A stretch of DNA of 64,000 nt from Opitutaceae bacterium (lineage in GTDB: Bacteria > Verrucomicrobiota > Verrucomicrobiia > Opitutales > Opitutaceae). A program made the translations under genes and the position numbers. Under the pieces are notes generated by a model. That model saw only the letters and a program-made list of their open reading frames with translations. It did no database searches and was not told the DNA's origin. Positions 52,935 to 62,692 of the stretch are shown here, in pieces; within the stretch, counting starts at the first letter, position 1; every line of letters starts with the position of its first letter. The DNA is taken from NCBI GenBank assembly GCA_030693515.1, contig JAUYAK010000076.1:1-64000 (forward strand). The letters run 5' to 3'.

Positions 52935-54704
52935 TCAATACCCCACCGCTCGCGAGTCCGGCTTGCGCGGGTCGGCGGCGCCGAGGCGGAGATTCGTCTT
53001 CGGATCGATTGCGATGGTCTCGGCGTCGCCTTGGTAGCCGCCTTCGTAGGACTGGCGTTCGACGACGGTGTGGCCCTTGGCCTTGAGCAGCGCGAGTGTG
53101 TCGGCCGAAATTCCGTAGCGCTCGAAGGTGAGCTGGTCGGGCATCCACTGGTGATGCACGCGCGGCACCTCGACGGCCTGCGCGACCGGCATCCGATGAT
53201 CCACGACGTTGAGGATCACTTGGAGCACGGTGTTGATGATCGTAGGGCCGCCGGGGCTGCCGGTGACGAGAAGGAGCTGGCCGTCCTTGAGCATGATCGT
53301 GGGCGTCATCGACGAGAGCGGGCGCTTGCCGGGTTGGATGGCGTTGGCCGCGCCTTGCAGCAGGCCGAACATATTCTTCACGCCGACCTTCGCGGTGAAG
53401 TCGTCCATTTCGTTGTTCATCAGAAAACCCGCGCCGGGGATCGTGACGCCGCTGCCGAAGTTGCCGTTGAGCGTGGTGGTGGTGGCGACGGCGTTGCCCG
53501 CGGCATCGACGACCGAGTAGTGCGTGGTCTCGGTGGACTCGGCGGCGAAGCCGGCGACGGCGGCCTGCGAGAGCTTCATCGCGCCGAGGCCGGGCGCGAT
53601 TTTATCGGAGACCGAGGCGCGCTCGGCGGAGAAGTCGGCCATGCGACGCTTCAGGTAGGCGGGCTCCAGCAGCGGAGCGACGGGCACGGAAACGAAATCG
53701 GGATCGCCCATGTATTCCGCGCGGTCGCGGAAGGCGCGGCGCATCACCTCGGCGAGCAGGTGGTAGCTCGCGGCGGAGTTAGGGCCGAGCTGGACGAGAT
53801 CGTGCGGCTCGAGCATCGCGAGCATCTGCAGCAACGCGACGCCGCCGGAGCTCGGCGGGGGCATCGTGACGATGGTGTGGCCGCGGTAGGCGCCGCGAAG
53901 CGGCGTGCGCTCCACCGCGCGGTAACCCCGGAGGTCGGCGAGCGTGATCGGGCCGCCGTGCTGCGCCATGGCGGCGGCGATTTTTTGGGCGGTCTCGCCC
54001 TCGTAGAATTCGCGCGGGCCGTTTTTCTGGAGACGGGCGAAGGTCGCGGCGAGTTCGGGCTGCTGCCAGCGTTCGCCGGCTTTCCGGTGGGCGCCGCCGT
54101 TGAGGAAGATCCGTTTCGATTCCTCGAATTGCGCGAGATTGCGGCCGGAGTTGCGGAACTGGGCGGCGGCTCCCTGCGTGAGGCTATGGCCGTCGGCGGC
54201 GAGGCGGCGCGCGGGTTCGCAGGCGTCGGCCCAGGAGATTTTGCCCGAGCCGTATTTTTCGAGCGCGAGGGCCAGGCCCGCGACGGCGCCGGGCACACCG
54301 CTCGCGCGCCAGCCGAGGACGGACGAGCCCGGGCCGGTCATCACGTTGCCCTGGGCGTCGAGATACATGTCGCGCGTCGCCGCCGCCGGCGCGATTTCGC
54401 GGTAGTCGATCGCGATGGAGCGGCCGTCGGCAAGGTGGACCAGCATGAAGCCGCCGCCGCCGAGGTTGCCGGCAATCGGATACACCACGGCGAGCGCGAG
54501 GCCGGTGGCGACGGCGGCATCGACGGCGTTGCCGCCGCGCTGGAGCATCTCGAGGCCCGCTTCCGAGGCCAGAAAGTGCGCCGAAGTCACGACGCCCCGC
54601 GGCGCCTCGACCGCTGCGCGCTGCGCGCGCAGCGGCGCGACCAGGAGAAGCATGGCGGCGAGGAGGCGCGCCGAGCGGGCGGCGAGGGGGAGCGGGGCTT
54701 GCAT
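52935..54704 (-). CDS. ggt: Gamma-glutamyltransferase/glutathione hydrolase
   Basis: 589 residues from the ATG at 54704 with a signal peptide (SARLLAAMLLLVAPLRAQ). The precursor is cleaved before the nucleophile Thr of TTHYSVVDAAGNAVA (about residue 393), which starts the small subunit. Other marks are GGNAVDAAVATGLALAVVYP, GNLGGGGFML and, in the small subunit, MNNEMDDF and GSPGGPTIINTVLQ. It hydrolyses glutathione or other gamma-glutamyl compounds in the periplasm. It diverges from a TonB receptor gene with 109 bases between. Confidence 0.95.
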   Translation of the reverse strand: MQAPLPLAARSARLLAAMLLLVAPLRAQRAAVEAPRGVVTSAHFLASEAGLEMLQRGGNAVDAAVATGLALAVVYPIAGNLGGGGFMLVHLADGRSIAIDYREIAPAAATRDMYLDAQGNVMTGPGSSVLGWRASGVPGAVAGLALALEKYGSGKISWADACEPARRLAADGHSLTQGAAAQFRNSGRNLAQFEESKRIFLNGGAHRKAGERWQQPELAATFARLQKNGPREFYEGETAQKIAAAMAQHGGPITLADLRGYRAVERTPLRGAYRGHTIVTMPPPSSGGVALLQMLAMLEPHDLVQLGPNSAASYHLLAEVMRRAFRDRAEYMGDPDFVSVPVAPLLEPAYLKRRMADFSAERASVSDKIAPGLGAMKLSQAAVAGFAAESTETTHYSVVDAAGNAVATTTTLNGNFGSGVTIPGAGFLMNNEMDDFTAKVGVKNMFGLLQGAANAIQPGKRPLSSMTPTIMLKDGQLLLVTGSPGGPTIINTVLQVILNVVDHRMPVAQAVEVPRVHHQWMPDQLTFERYGISADTLALLKAKGHTVVERQSYEGGYQGDAETIAIDPKTNLRLGAADPRKPDSRAVGY

Positions 54705-54813
54705 GGCCGGCAGATTGGGGCGTTCGCCTCCGGCCGCAAGCCGGACGCCGGGTGTGCTTGTGTGTTGGCAAAAACCCCACATGGTCCCGCCGGTTCAAGA
54801 CCGTTCACCTACC

Positions 54814-57444
54814 ATGAAAACAATGCCCCGACTCCCCCTCGCGGCAGCCGCCCTCGCGCTGCTGGCCTTGTCTCAGCTCCCCTTGTCCGCCCAGGGCACG
54901 GCCGCGGCCGCGGCCAAGGACGATCCGATCCTGCTTGAGGCGTTTGTCGCCACCGGCACGCGCTTCAACGATCGCACGGTCGTGCAATCGCCCGTGCCGA
55001 TTGACATCGTGCGCTCCGCCGACCTCGAGCGGGGTGGCGCGCCCGATCTTGCGCAGATGCTGCAGGTCGCGGTGCCATCGTTCAACTTCCCGCGCCCGTC
55101 GCTGACCGACGGCACGGACCACATCCGCCCCGCCACGCTGCGCGGCCTCGCGCCCGACCAGACGCTCGTGCTCATCAACGGCAAGCGCCGCCACACGAGC
55201 GCGCTGGTGAACGTCAACGGCTCCATCGGCCGCGGCTCCGTCTCGGTCGACTTCAACGCCCTCCCCTCCTCCGCCATCGAGCGCGTCGAGGTGCTGCGCG
55301 ACGGCGCCTCGGCGCAATACGGCTCCGATGCCATCGCCGGCGTGATCAACGTCATCCTCCGCAAGGACGTGGGCTGGGGGCTTGACGCCTCCTTCGGCTC
55401 GACCTCCGAGGGCGACGGCCGCGATATGAAGGTGTCCGCCTTCGGCGGCACCAAGCTCGGCGCCAAGGGCTCGCTCTTCGCGACCGCCTACGTGCGCCAG
55501 AACAGCGGCACCAACCGCAGCGCCATCGACACGCGCCAGCAGTATTTCGGGACCGGCACTCCGACCGTGCTGCCCTCGGGCAACTTTGGCTCCGGCACCG
55601 GCCTCACGGCCAGCAACGGCACGCTCGACAGCCGCGAACTCACCGTAAACCGCCTCAACCACCGCTTCGGCGACGCCAAGGTCAAGGAGCGCGGCCTCTG
55701 GCTCAATGGCGAGACGCCCTTCGCCGGCTGGACCGCCTACTTCTTCGGCGGCGCGACGCAGCGCCACGGTGAAGGCGCGGGCTAATTCCGCCGCGCCGGC
55801 GACGACCGCACCGTGCGCTCGCTCTGGGCCAATGGCTTCCTGCCCGTCATCCAGACCAACATCTGGGACCTCTCCCTCGGCGCCGGCCTCAAGGGCAAGC
55901 TCGAGGGCGGCTGGGACCTCGATCTCAGCAGCGTGATCGGCTCCAACGCCCTCGCCTACACGACGGCCGAGTCCAACAACGTCACGCTCGGCAACGCCAG
56001 CCCGCGCTCGTTCTACTCCGGCACGCTCACCTTCAAGCAGCACACGACCAACGTCGATCTGACCAACCAGTTTGCCACCGGCCTCCCGTCGCCGCTGAAG
56101 GTCGCGCTGGGCGGCGAGTTCCGCCACGAGCACTACAACATCCGCCCCGGCACGCCCGACTCCTACCGCGACGGCGGCGTGCGCATCATCGGCGGGCCCA
56201 ACAACGGCAACCAAGGCGGGCCGGGCGCGCAGGTTTTCGCCGGCTTCCGCCCCAGCGACGCCGGCTCGCACACCCGCGAATCCTACGCGTTCTACGCCGA
56301 CGCCGAGCAGTCGGTCACCGCGGCCTGGCTGCTTTCCGGCGCCGTGCGCTTCGAGGACTATTCCGACTTCGGCAACGAGACCACCGCCAAGCTCGCCACC
56401 CGTTTCAAGATCAACGAGCAGGTCGCGCTGCGCGGCTCGGTGAGCACGGGGTTCCGCGCCCCGTCCCTCGTCCAGCAGTGGTTCAGCTCCACGGCCACCA
56501 ACTTCATCGGCGGCGTGCCGTTTGAGAACAAGACCTTCCCGGTCACCGATCCCGTGGCCCGGGCCCTCGGCGCGCGGCCGCTCAAGCCCGAGACCTCGGT
56601 CAACCAGAGCATCGGCCTCACGTTTCAGCCGGCGAAGAACTTCACCGCCAGCGTCGACTTCTACCAGGTCGAGATCGAAGACCGCGTCGTGCTCTCGTCG
56701 AACTTCACCGGCGGCGCCGGCAGCCCGTTCCTCGCCTACCTCGCCTCGCAGGGTCTCGCCGGCACCACCGGCGGCCGCTACTTCACCAACGCCGTCGACA
56801 CCCGCACGCGCGGCTTCGACCTCAACGGCCGCTACGTGCACCGCTTCGACGCCGGCCGCCGCCTCACCCTCACGGCGGGCGCCAACTTCAACAAGACCGA
56901 GGTCACCAAGTCGAAGACCACCCCGCCGCAGCTGGCCGCCGTCGGCATCACCACGCCGCTCTTCGATCTCACGGAGCGCATCCGCATGGAAAAGGGCCAG
57001 CCGAAGAACGTGATAAACCTCAGCGCCGCCTACGATGTCGGGCCGTTCTCCTTCCTCGGCCGCGCCATCCGCTACGGCGATGTCGAGTCCGTGCAGTTTG
57101 ACAGCGCCACGCCCGCGCAGATCGCCGCGCTCACGCCCGGCATCCGCAGCTACCTGCGCCCCACCGCGCTCGCCGGGGCCAACAGCCAGATCGTGCAGAT
57201 CTTCCCCGCGAAGTGGCTCTTCGACCTCGATGCCAGCTACCGCTTCTCGAAGGAGGTCTCGTTTGCCCTCGGCGTGAACAACGTCGCCAACACCCGCGCC
57301 ACGCGCAGCGCGCCCACCGTGATCAGCAATGGCACGGTCTTCGGCGGCAACGACAACCAGGGCAGCCTGCCCTACCTGCTCAACCCCACGCCCTACGGCT
57401 TCAACGGCCGTTACCTCTACGGGAAAATCAGCTGGCGCTTCTGA
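54814..57444 (+). pseudogene. TonB-dependent receptor with an internal stop codon
   Basis: Start ATG at 54814, signal peptide (PLAAAALALLALSQLPLSAQ), short TonB box region (ILLEAFVATGTRF), then a well-conserved plug with LVLINGKRRHTSALVNVNG and IERVEVLRDGASAQYGSDAI. At codon 324 (55783-55785) a TAA interrupts GEGAG-FRRAGDDRTVRS. The frame continues unbroken to 57444, ending GKISWRF. A single C-to-A change (TAC to TAA) explains it. The full length would be 876 residues. It is a recent nonsense mutation or a sequencing error. A strong terminator follows at 57473. It diverges from ggt. Confidence 0.9.
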
Positions 57445-57472
57445 GCCGGGTTGGCCGATTCCTTCACTGCGA

Positions 57473-57505
57473 AGCGCGGGGCGAACGACGCCCCGCGCTT
57501 TTTTT
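57473..57505 (+). terminator. Rho-independent terminator of the TonB receptor gene
   Basis: Perfect 11-base stem AGCGCGGGGCG / CGCCCCGCGCT with a 5-base loop, then seven T (57499-57505). Confidence 0.93.
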
Positions 57506-57631
57506 CGGCGCGGGCCGCCGCCTGGCCGCGCCGGGCGGCCCGCGGCCGGGCCCAGGGTTTCCGTCGCGGAAACCGGCGCGAGGTTCGGGTTGATCGGCGC
57601 CGCCGCCCGCCGCACACTGCGCGCCTCCCTC

Positions 57632-58432
57632 ATGCTCCTCTCTGTCGGCTGCACTCTCGGCTACCAGATCGCCACGCCTCAGGCCGCGTTTACCTTCAAC
57701 ATCCTCGCCAACCGCGATGCGCAGCAGCGAATCGTCGAGGAGTCGATCGCCAGCACGCCCGACGTGCCGCGCGAGATCGTGGAGAACAGCCGGGGCGACC
57801 GGGCGCTGCGCTGCGAGGTGCCGGCGGGGCCGTTTGAGCTGCGCTATGCCGCGGTGGTCGAGGTGAACCGGCCGCCGCTGCCCGCGCTCGTGCCGGCCGA
57901 CAATCCCGGCCGTCTGCCGCTCCACATCCTCACGCACACGCTCCCCAGCCGCTACTGCGAGAGCGACCGCTTTGCCCAGATCGCGTGGGAGCTTTTCGGC
58001 AAAACGGAGGACCGCGCCGAGCAGGTCCGCGCCATCTGCCACTGGATTGACGGGAACCTCGCCTACGTCCCCGGCTCCAGCGACGCGCGCACTTCGGCGT
58101 GGGACGTCTGGCTCTCGCGCCAGGGCGTCTGCCGCGACTACACGCACCTCGCGGTCGCGTTTTGCCGGGCGCTGAGCATTCCCGCGCGCTACGTGGGCGG
58201 CTACGCGGCCGGGCTGCAGCCGATGGATTTCCACGCCTGCTTCGAGGCCTGGCTCGGCGGCGAATGGCGGCTCTTCGATCCCACGGACGACATCGCGCCG
58301 GAGCGCATCGTCGTCATTTCGCGCGGGCGCGATGCGACGAGCGCGGCGCTCACGACCATCTTTGGCCGCATCACCACCGCGCCCGTGAAAGTCACCTGCG
58401 AAATCCTCCGGGACCTGAAGGCTTCGGCCTGA
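57632..58432 (+). CDS. Transglutaminase-like cysteine protease family protein
   Basis: 266 residues from the ATG at 57632; the frame is open upstream but runs through the terminator. A beta-rich N-terminal domain precedes the transglutaminase core. The triad is a Cys near 166 in RQGVCRDYTHLAV, a His near 201 in MDFHACFEAWL and an Asp near 215 in RLFDPTDD. Such proteins usually cleave peptide bonds. No clear signal peptide, so location is uncertain. The next gene starts 34 bases after its stop. Confidence 0.86.
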   Translation: MLLSVGCTLGYQIATPQAAFTFNILANRDAQQRIVEESIASTPDVPREIVENSRGDRALRCEVPAGPFELRYAAVVEVNRPPLPALVPADNPGRLPLHILTHTLPSRYCESDRFAQIAWELFGKTEDRAEQVRAICHWIDGNLAYVPGSSDARTSAWDVWLSRQGVCRDYTHLAVAFCRALSIPARYVGGYAAGLQPMDFHACFEAWLGGEWRLFDPTDDIAPERIVVISRGRDATSAALTTIFGRITTAPVKVTCEILRDLKASA

Positions 58433-58440
58433 AACCCAAT

Positions 58441-58452
58441 CCCCCCCCCCCC
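58441..58452 (+). repeat. Run of 12 cytosines before the DUF900 gene
   Basis: A C12 homopolymer, 14 bases upstream of the ATG at 58467, in an almost purine-free leader with no Shine-Dalgarno. Confidence 0.85.
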
Positions 58453-58466
58453 AACCCCACCTCCCC

Positions 58467-59624
58467 ATGGCCAAACTCGAACTCTTCTACGCCACGAACC
58501 GCCGCCACGAGGGCGGCACGCGGTTCCGCCCGAAATCCTACGGCACGGCCTTCAGCGAGGACGGCATCCAGAACCTCCGCTTCGGCCGCCTCGAGCTGCA
58601 GGCCGACGACGCCAGGATCACCGAGCTGCTCAGGAAGGATCGCGCCCCGACCGGGCCGGGCGCGGGCGTGGCGCTCTCCACGTATCTCGCGAAATGCACC
58701 GACGCTGGCGCCGCGCGCATCCTCGCCTACCGCGAGAAGCTCCCCGGCGGATCCGACGACGCCGCCGAGGACGACGTCGTGCTCGGCTCCCTCGCGATGT
58801 TCGCCGATCTCATGAAGATCATGTGCGACAAGTCGGACGTGCTGATCTACATCCACGGCTTCAACGTCTCCTGGGCCGAGGCCGTGGGCGGCGCGCTCGC
58901 GCTCCAGCTCATGCTCAACCGCGGCGGCGGGACCGATGCGGCGCAGCAGGTGGCCGTGGTGCTCTTCACCTGGCCCTCCGACGGGCAGGCGATGCCATGG
59001 CTCTCCTACAAGAGCGACCGCGCCGAGGGCACGGCGAGCTCCGGGGCGTTTGCGCGCGGCTTGCTCAAGCTCCGCGACTACCTCGCCGACCTGCGCGACC
59101 GCGCCAAGGATTCCGATGTGAAGCTCTGCGGGCAGGACATCCATCTCCTCTGCCACTCGATGGGAAATTTCCTGCTGCAAAAAACGCTGCCCAAGCTCGA
59201 CGACTTCACGCCGGGCGACGCGTTTCCGCGTTTCTTCGAGCACATCTTCCTCTGCGCGCCCGACCTCGACGACGATGCGCTGGAGCCCGACCAAGGCCTC
59301 GGCCGCGTGCATGAGCTCGCGCGGAGTGTCACGCTTTACCACAACCGCGACGACATCGCGATGCACATCTCCGACTACACCAAGGGCAACCCCGACCGCC
59401 TGGGCGGCAACGGTGCCGCGCGCCCCTCGCTGCTGCACAACAAGGTCCACCAAGTCGATTGCACGGAAGTCGTCACCGGCCTCGTCGAGCACAGCTACTA
59501 CCTCGAAGGCTGGGTGAACCAGGACATCCGCCTCAGCATCGAAGGCCGCGAGCAGTTGGACCTCGCCCGCCGCCGCGCCCTGAAGGGCGATCAGGCCAAC
59601 GTGTGGAAGCTGCCGGCGCGGTGA
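58467..59624 (+). CDS. DUF900-type alpha/beta hydrolase
   Basis: 385 residues. LELFYATNRRHEGG at the N-terminus is typical of DUF900 hydrolases (FYATNR). VLIYIHGFNVSWAEAV is the oxyanion strand, HLLCHSMGNFLLQ the nucleophile elbow (S231), with Asp in LYHNRDDIAM and a C-terminal His in LVEHSYYL. No signal peptide. Substrate unknown. It lies downstream of the transglutaminase gene, with a C12 tract in its leader. Confidence 0.83.
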   Translation: MAKLELFYATNRRHEGGTRFRPKSYGTAFSEDGIQNLRFGRLELQADDARITELLRKDRAPTGPGAGVALSTYLAKCTDAGAARILAYREKLPGGSDDAAEDDVVLGSLAMFADLMKIMCDKSDVLIYIHGFNVSWAEAVGGALALQLMLNRGGGTDAAQQVAVVLFTWPSDGQAMPWLSYKSDRAEGTASSGAFARGLLKLRDYLADLRDRAKDSDVKLCGQDIHLLCHSMGNFLLQKTLPKLDDFTPGDAFPRFFEHIFLCAPDLDDDALEPDQGLGRVHELARSVTLYHNRDDIAMHISDYTKGNPDRLGGNGAARPSLLHNKVHQVDCTEVVTGLVEHSYYLEGWVNQDIRLSIEGREQLDLARRRALKGDQANVWKLPAR

Positions 59625-59894
59625 GGGTGAGACATAAGCCCCAACCCCCAAAGCCTTCTCTGAGTGAGCGCGGTCAAGCGGGATTTTCAGAGGGATGGGC
59701 GGTTTGGAGGGTTTCCTTTCCCAGCGGTGTTTCCGTGGTTCGGAGGCGTGGGAACGAACCTGAGCGCCCCGCGCGAAGTCCGCGTGGGTGGCGTTCACCG
59801 GTTTGGGTCGAAGCGAGATTCCGTGATCACACTTCTCTCAGCGGCAGGCACGTGGCCTCCGGCAGGGTAACGGATCAGATCCCCGGCCCTCTAT
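59625..59894. other. Non-coding stretch beside the IS110-type element
   Basis: About 270 bases between the DUF900 gene and the left copy of CCTGACCC. No plausible gene and no terminator found. It contains GC-rich partial hairpins (GCGCCCCGCGCGAAGTCCGCG near 59770). If the element belongs to the IS1111 group, its guide RNA region could lie here. Confidence 0.4.
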
Positions 59895-61062
59895 CCTGAC
59901 CCAAGACGCGCATCACACTGGATGCCGTCAGTCTTTGGCGAGAGCGGCCGGGGAAATGGGTTTGGCCAGCACGGGTGCGGCGGGAGGCTGCGGTGTGTAG
60001 TCGCGTTCGTGCGCGAGCATTTTCCAGGCGATGATCGCCATGCGCCGGGCGACGATGGTGATGGCGTCGTTGGCGCCTTTGCCGCGCAGGCGCTGCTTGC
60101 GATAGAAGCTCCCGAAGTAGTCGGAGCAGCCGACCGGCCACCCACGCGGCCTCGATGAACGCCCACTTCAGCCAGCGGTTGCAGAACGGCAGCATGCGGC
60201 CGTGTGCGATCTTGCCACCGGAGGCGTGCGTCGTCGGGACGAGCCCGGCGTAGGCGCAGAGTTTTTCGGCGGTGGCGAACCGCTTGATCTGGTCGATCTC
60301 GAGGGCCAGAATCTTGCCGACGCCCGGCAGGGTTTGCAGCCGCACGGCGAGCGGGTTCGCGGCGTTGTCCACGACGATGATTTTTTCCAGCGCGTGCACC
60401 TGCGTTTGCAGCAGGGCGTGGATCGCGAGGTCGTCGTCGAGCAGGATGTGGTCGGCCGGCGGCAACGGCGCGCGCTTCATCCAAGCTTTCCCCTGGTTGC
60501 TGAAAACGTCCTTCACCGCGGGCCGTTCCAGGTGCGGGTCGCGGTCGATCACGCAGTGGATGCGGTTGCGGATCATGGTGCGCACGCGCGCCAGCCAGAG
60601 GCGCTGGCGGACGACGTTCTTGCGCTGGCGCACATCGCGCGACGGCACGTGGACGCGCGCGACGAAGTCGCCGCGCAGGAGCGTGGCGAGGGCCTTGGCG
60701 TCGACGCGGTCGTTCTTGATCTGCGCGTCCGCGATGATGCGGTTCTTCGCCGGGTGGGAGAGCACGACCTTCGCGACGCCGGCGGTGTCCTCCAGTAGAT
60801 CGTAGAGCACGCCCCAGTTCCAGCAGGCCTCGATCACCACCTCGCTGGGCGTGCCGAGTTTTTTGAAGTAGGCGGCAAAAGCCGCGGGGACGTTGCCGTC
60901 GATCCGCGCTTCGTGGAGCTTCTGGCCTTGCGCGTCCAGCGTGCAGGCCACCGAGTAACGTTTGTGATGGTCGATTCCGGTGTAGATCATGGCGCTCGCC
61001 AGTATACCACCGCGCCGCTCGCGCGGGTGCTATTCCGACTTGGCGCTCATGTTACCTGACCC
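59895..61062 (-). mobile_element. Degenerate IS110-family element (limits tentative)
   Basis: The transposase gene is bracketed by two direct copies of CCTGACCC (59895-59902 and 61055-61062), a plausible duplicated recombination core. Between them only about 33 and 65 non-coding bases remain, shorter than usual for elements encoding a bridge RNA. So the true ends may lie outside, or the element is deleted. Confidence 0.55.
59928..60990 (-). pseudogene. IS110-family transposase with a frameshift
   Basis: From the ATG at 60990: MIYTGIDHHKRYSVACTLD is the DEDD-type N-terminal domain, with IKNDRVDAKALATLL. LQTLPGVGKILALEIDQIKR begins the C-terminal transposase domain, and YAGLVPTTHASGGK holds the catalytic-serine region. 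After WAFIEAAWVA the frame is wrong; the correct sequence (GCSDYFGSFYRKQRLRGKGA, then AIIAWKMLAHERDY and KD-stop at 59928) is one base off. One extra base within 60128-60143 explains it. The catalytic domains precede the break, but the conserved C-terminal 60-65 residues are lost, so it is probably inactive unless the base is an error. Confidence 0.85.
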
Positions 61063-61073
61063 CTACGTCGGCC

Positions 61074-61120
61074 AAAAAAATTCCCGCGAGGCGCTGCTGG
61101 AGCGTCCACGCGGGACTTTT
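61074..61120 (-). terminator. Rho-independent terminator of the DUF4331 gene
   Basis: On the minus strand TCCCGCG...GGACGCT-CCAGC-AGCGCC...CGCGGGA followed by ATTTTTTT. It begins about 44 bases after the DUF4331 stop. Confidence 0.88.
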
Positions 61121-61158
61121 GCTGAAGCCATTCGGAGCTGCCGAATGCGCTCTACGAT

Positions 61159-62616
61159 TTAGGGATGGCTATGGTTGCGGCCATTTTGCGGCGTGCCTTC
61201 GTAGGGGAAGGTCTTGTTGTAGCCGATGTCGTTCTTGCTCACGCCGTCGATCCCGTCGGCTACACGAATGACAACCGGACCGCGCAGGTCGCTGATGAGC
61301 GCGCTCACCGCGATGTCCACCACATCGTCGCCGAAGCGGCGGCCGTTGGGCCAGCCGCCCGGAATCTTGCCGCCATTGCCGAAGGGATCCTGAATCTGGC
61401 TCTGGAGCACGTCGCCGCCGAAGATGCTCAGGCGCGAGAAGCCGGAATCGTCCGGATTCGTCGGATGGCCGGCGCCGCTGCCGGCAAGGCGCGCGGCCGG
61501 CGTCGAGAGATCCACCTTGATCAGGTCAGGGATGTAGATGCCCGCGATGTCGGTGCGGTTGGTCTCCACCGCGGGGCCGCTGCCACCAAAGACGAGGAGA
61601 TTGATCAGCTTTGCCAGCTCGGGATTGAGCGCATACTTGGCGAAGAGCGCCGCGTCTTTCGAAGGGCTGCTCCGGCTGTAGATGTCCTTGTCCACGATGG
61701 CGACGAGGCCCTCGTTGAACAGCGGGTTGCCTTGGCGGGCGACCTGCACCCATTTCCCGGAGTTTTGATCGCCGTTATCGCGCGCGATGCGGACCATCCG
61801 GCGGCTGGTGGTCGCATATACGCCGGCCACCTGGCGGTCGCCGCCGAGTTCCGTGAGCGGGATTTCGAGCGCCATCATGTGAACGTTGAAACCGCCTTGG
61901 GAATCTTTGCCCGGATTGCGCAGCTTCAACAGGTCGAAGATTGACTGGATGTCGCCGTAAAAACCGTCGTCGCGCTGGCCGGCGAACGATGTGTAGCCGC
62001 CGGCAAGATCGATGATCGCCTCTTTCGTGTAGGTATCGAGGGCGTTGAACGTGGCGACGCCATCCTTCGCGGGATTCTCGCCGTTGTTGCCTTGGTTGTA
62101 GAACGGCGTGGCGTTGCCCTGGTTGTTGGGCGGCACGACGCCATTGCCGAGCAAGGTGTCCTTCCCGCCTTTGCGGTGGTCCACCTTCGTCACGGTGTAG
62201 GTCTGCACCAGGTTCTGCGCATTGTCGGCGACGTGGTTGACCACGCCCAGGTAGGACTGGAGGATCGTGTTTCGATTCCTGAACCCCGTCGTGAATTGAA
62301 ACTGGTAGCTCAGCGTCGGCTTGCCGGCCTTCACGTCATCGCCGAGCGCGACGTGGATTTCATACAGCACCTCGTCGTCGAAATTGTATTTGTTCGGTCC
62401 CACGCCCGGTTCTTCGTGCGGATAGACGCTCAGCGCGACGGTCAGTCGCTTGGAGGAGCCGGAACCTTTGACGAAGGCATATACGTCTGTGGTGTTAGCC
62501 GCCGGATCTAAAATGATGAGCGGGGCGTCTTGGTGGCTGGAGGCCGGCAACAGCGCGGGCAACAGGGCCGCGAGCGCGAGCTTCGCGGTGAGGCGTTGGA
62601 ATCTTAGTATCTTCAT
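61159..62616 (-). CDS. DUF4331 secreted protein
   Basis: 485 residues from the ATG at 62616 with a signal peptide (LALAALLPALLPASS). The mature N-terminus SSHQDAPLIILDPAANTTDV is the family signature (SSHREAPLI..DP..D.TDVYAF). The rest is Gly/Asn/Asp-rich and beta-type, with TELGGDRQVAGVYATTSRRM and DLSTPAARLAGSG. It ends NGRNHSHP. Function unknown; periplasmic or surface location. It lies 76 bases downstream of a TPR protein gene on the same strand, a probable two-gene unit, and has its own terminator. Confidence 0.88.
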   Translation of the reverse strand: MKILRFQRLTAKLALAALLPALLPASSHQDAPLIILDPAANTTDVYAFVKGSGSSKRLTVALSVYPHEEPGVGPNKYNFDDEVLYEIHVALGDDVKAGKPTLSYQFQFTTGFRNRNTILQSYLGVVNHVADNAQNLVQTYTVTKVDHRKGGKDTLLGNGVVPPNNQGNATPFYNQGNNGENPAKDGVATFNALDTYTKEAIIDLAGGYTSFAGQRDDGFYGDIQSIFDLLKLRNPGKDSQGGFNVHMMALEIPLTELGGDRQVAGVYATTSRRMVRIARDNGDQNSGKWVQVARQGNPLFNEGLVAIVDKDIYSRSSPSKDAALFAKYALNPELAKLINLLVFGGSGPAVETNRTDIAGIYIPDLIKVDLSTPAARLAGSGAGHPTNPDDSGFSRLSIFGGDVLQSQIQDPFGNGGKIPGGWPNGRRFGDDVVDIAVSALISDLRGPVVIRVADGIDGVSKNDIGYNKTFPYEGTPQNGRNHSHP

Positions 62617-62692
62617 GTGATGTGGCTTCTCGTTGGTTTTGTTTTTTCTGGGGTCGGTCTGGAAAAAATCCGCGGGGTGTTCGTGCTGGAGA

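Noticed and set aside
54805-57654. 949-codon open frame on the minus strand
   Set aside because: Antisense to the TonB receptor and runs through its terminator.
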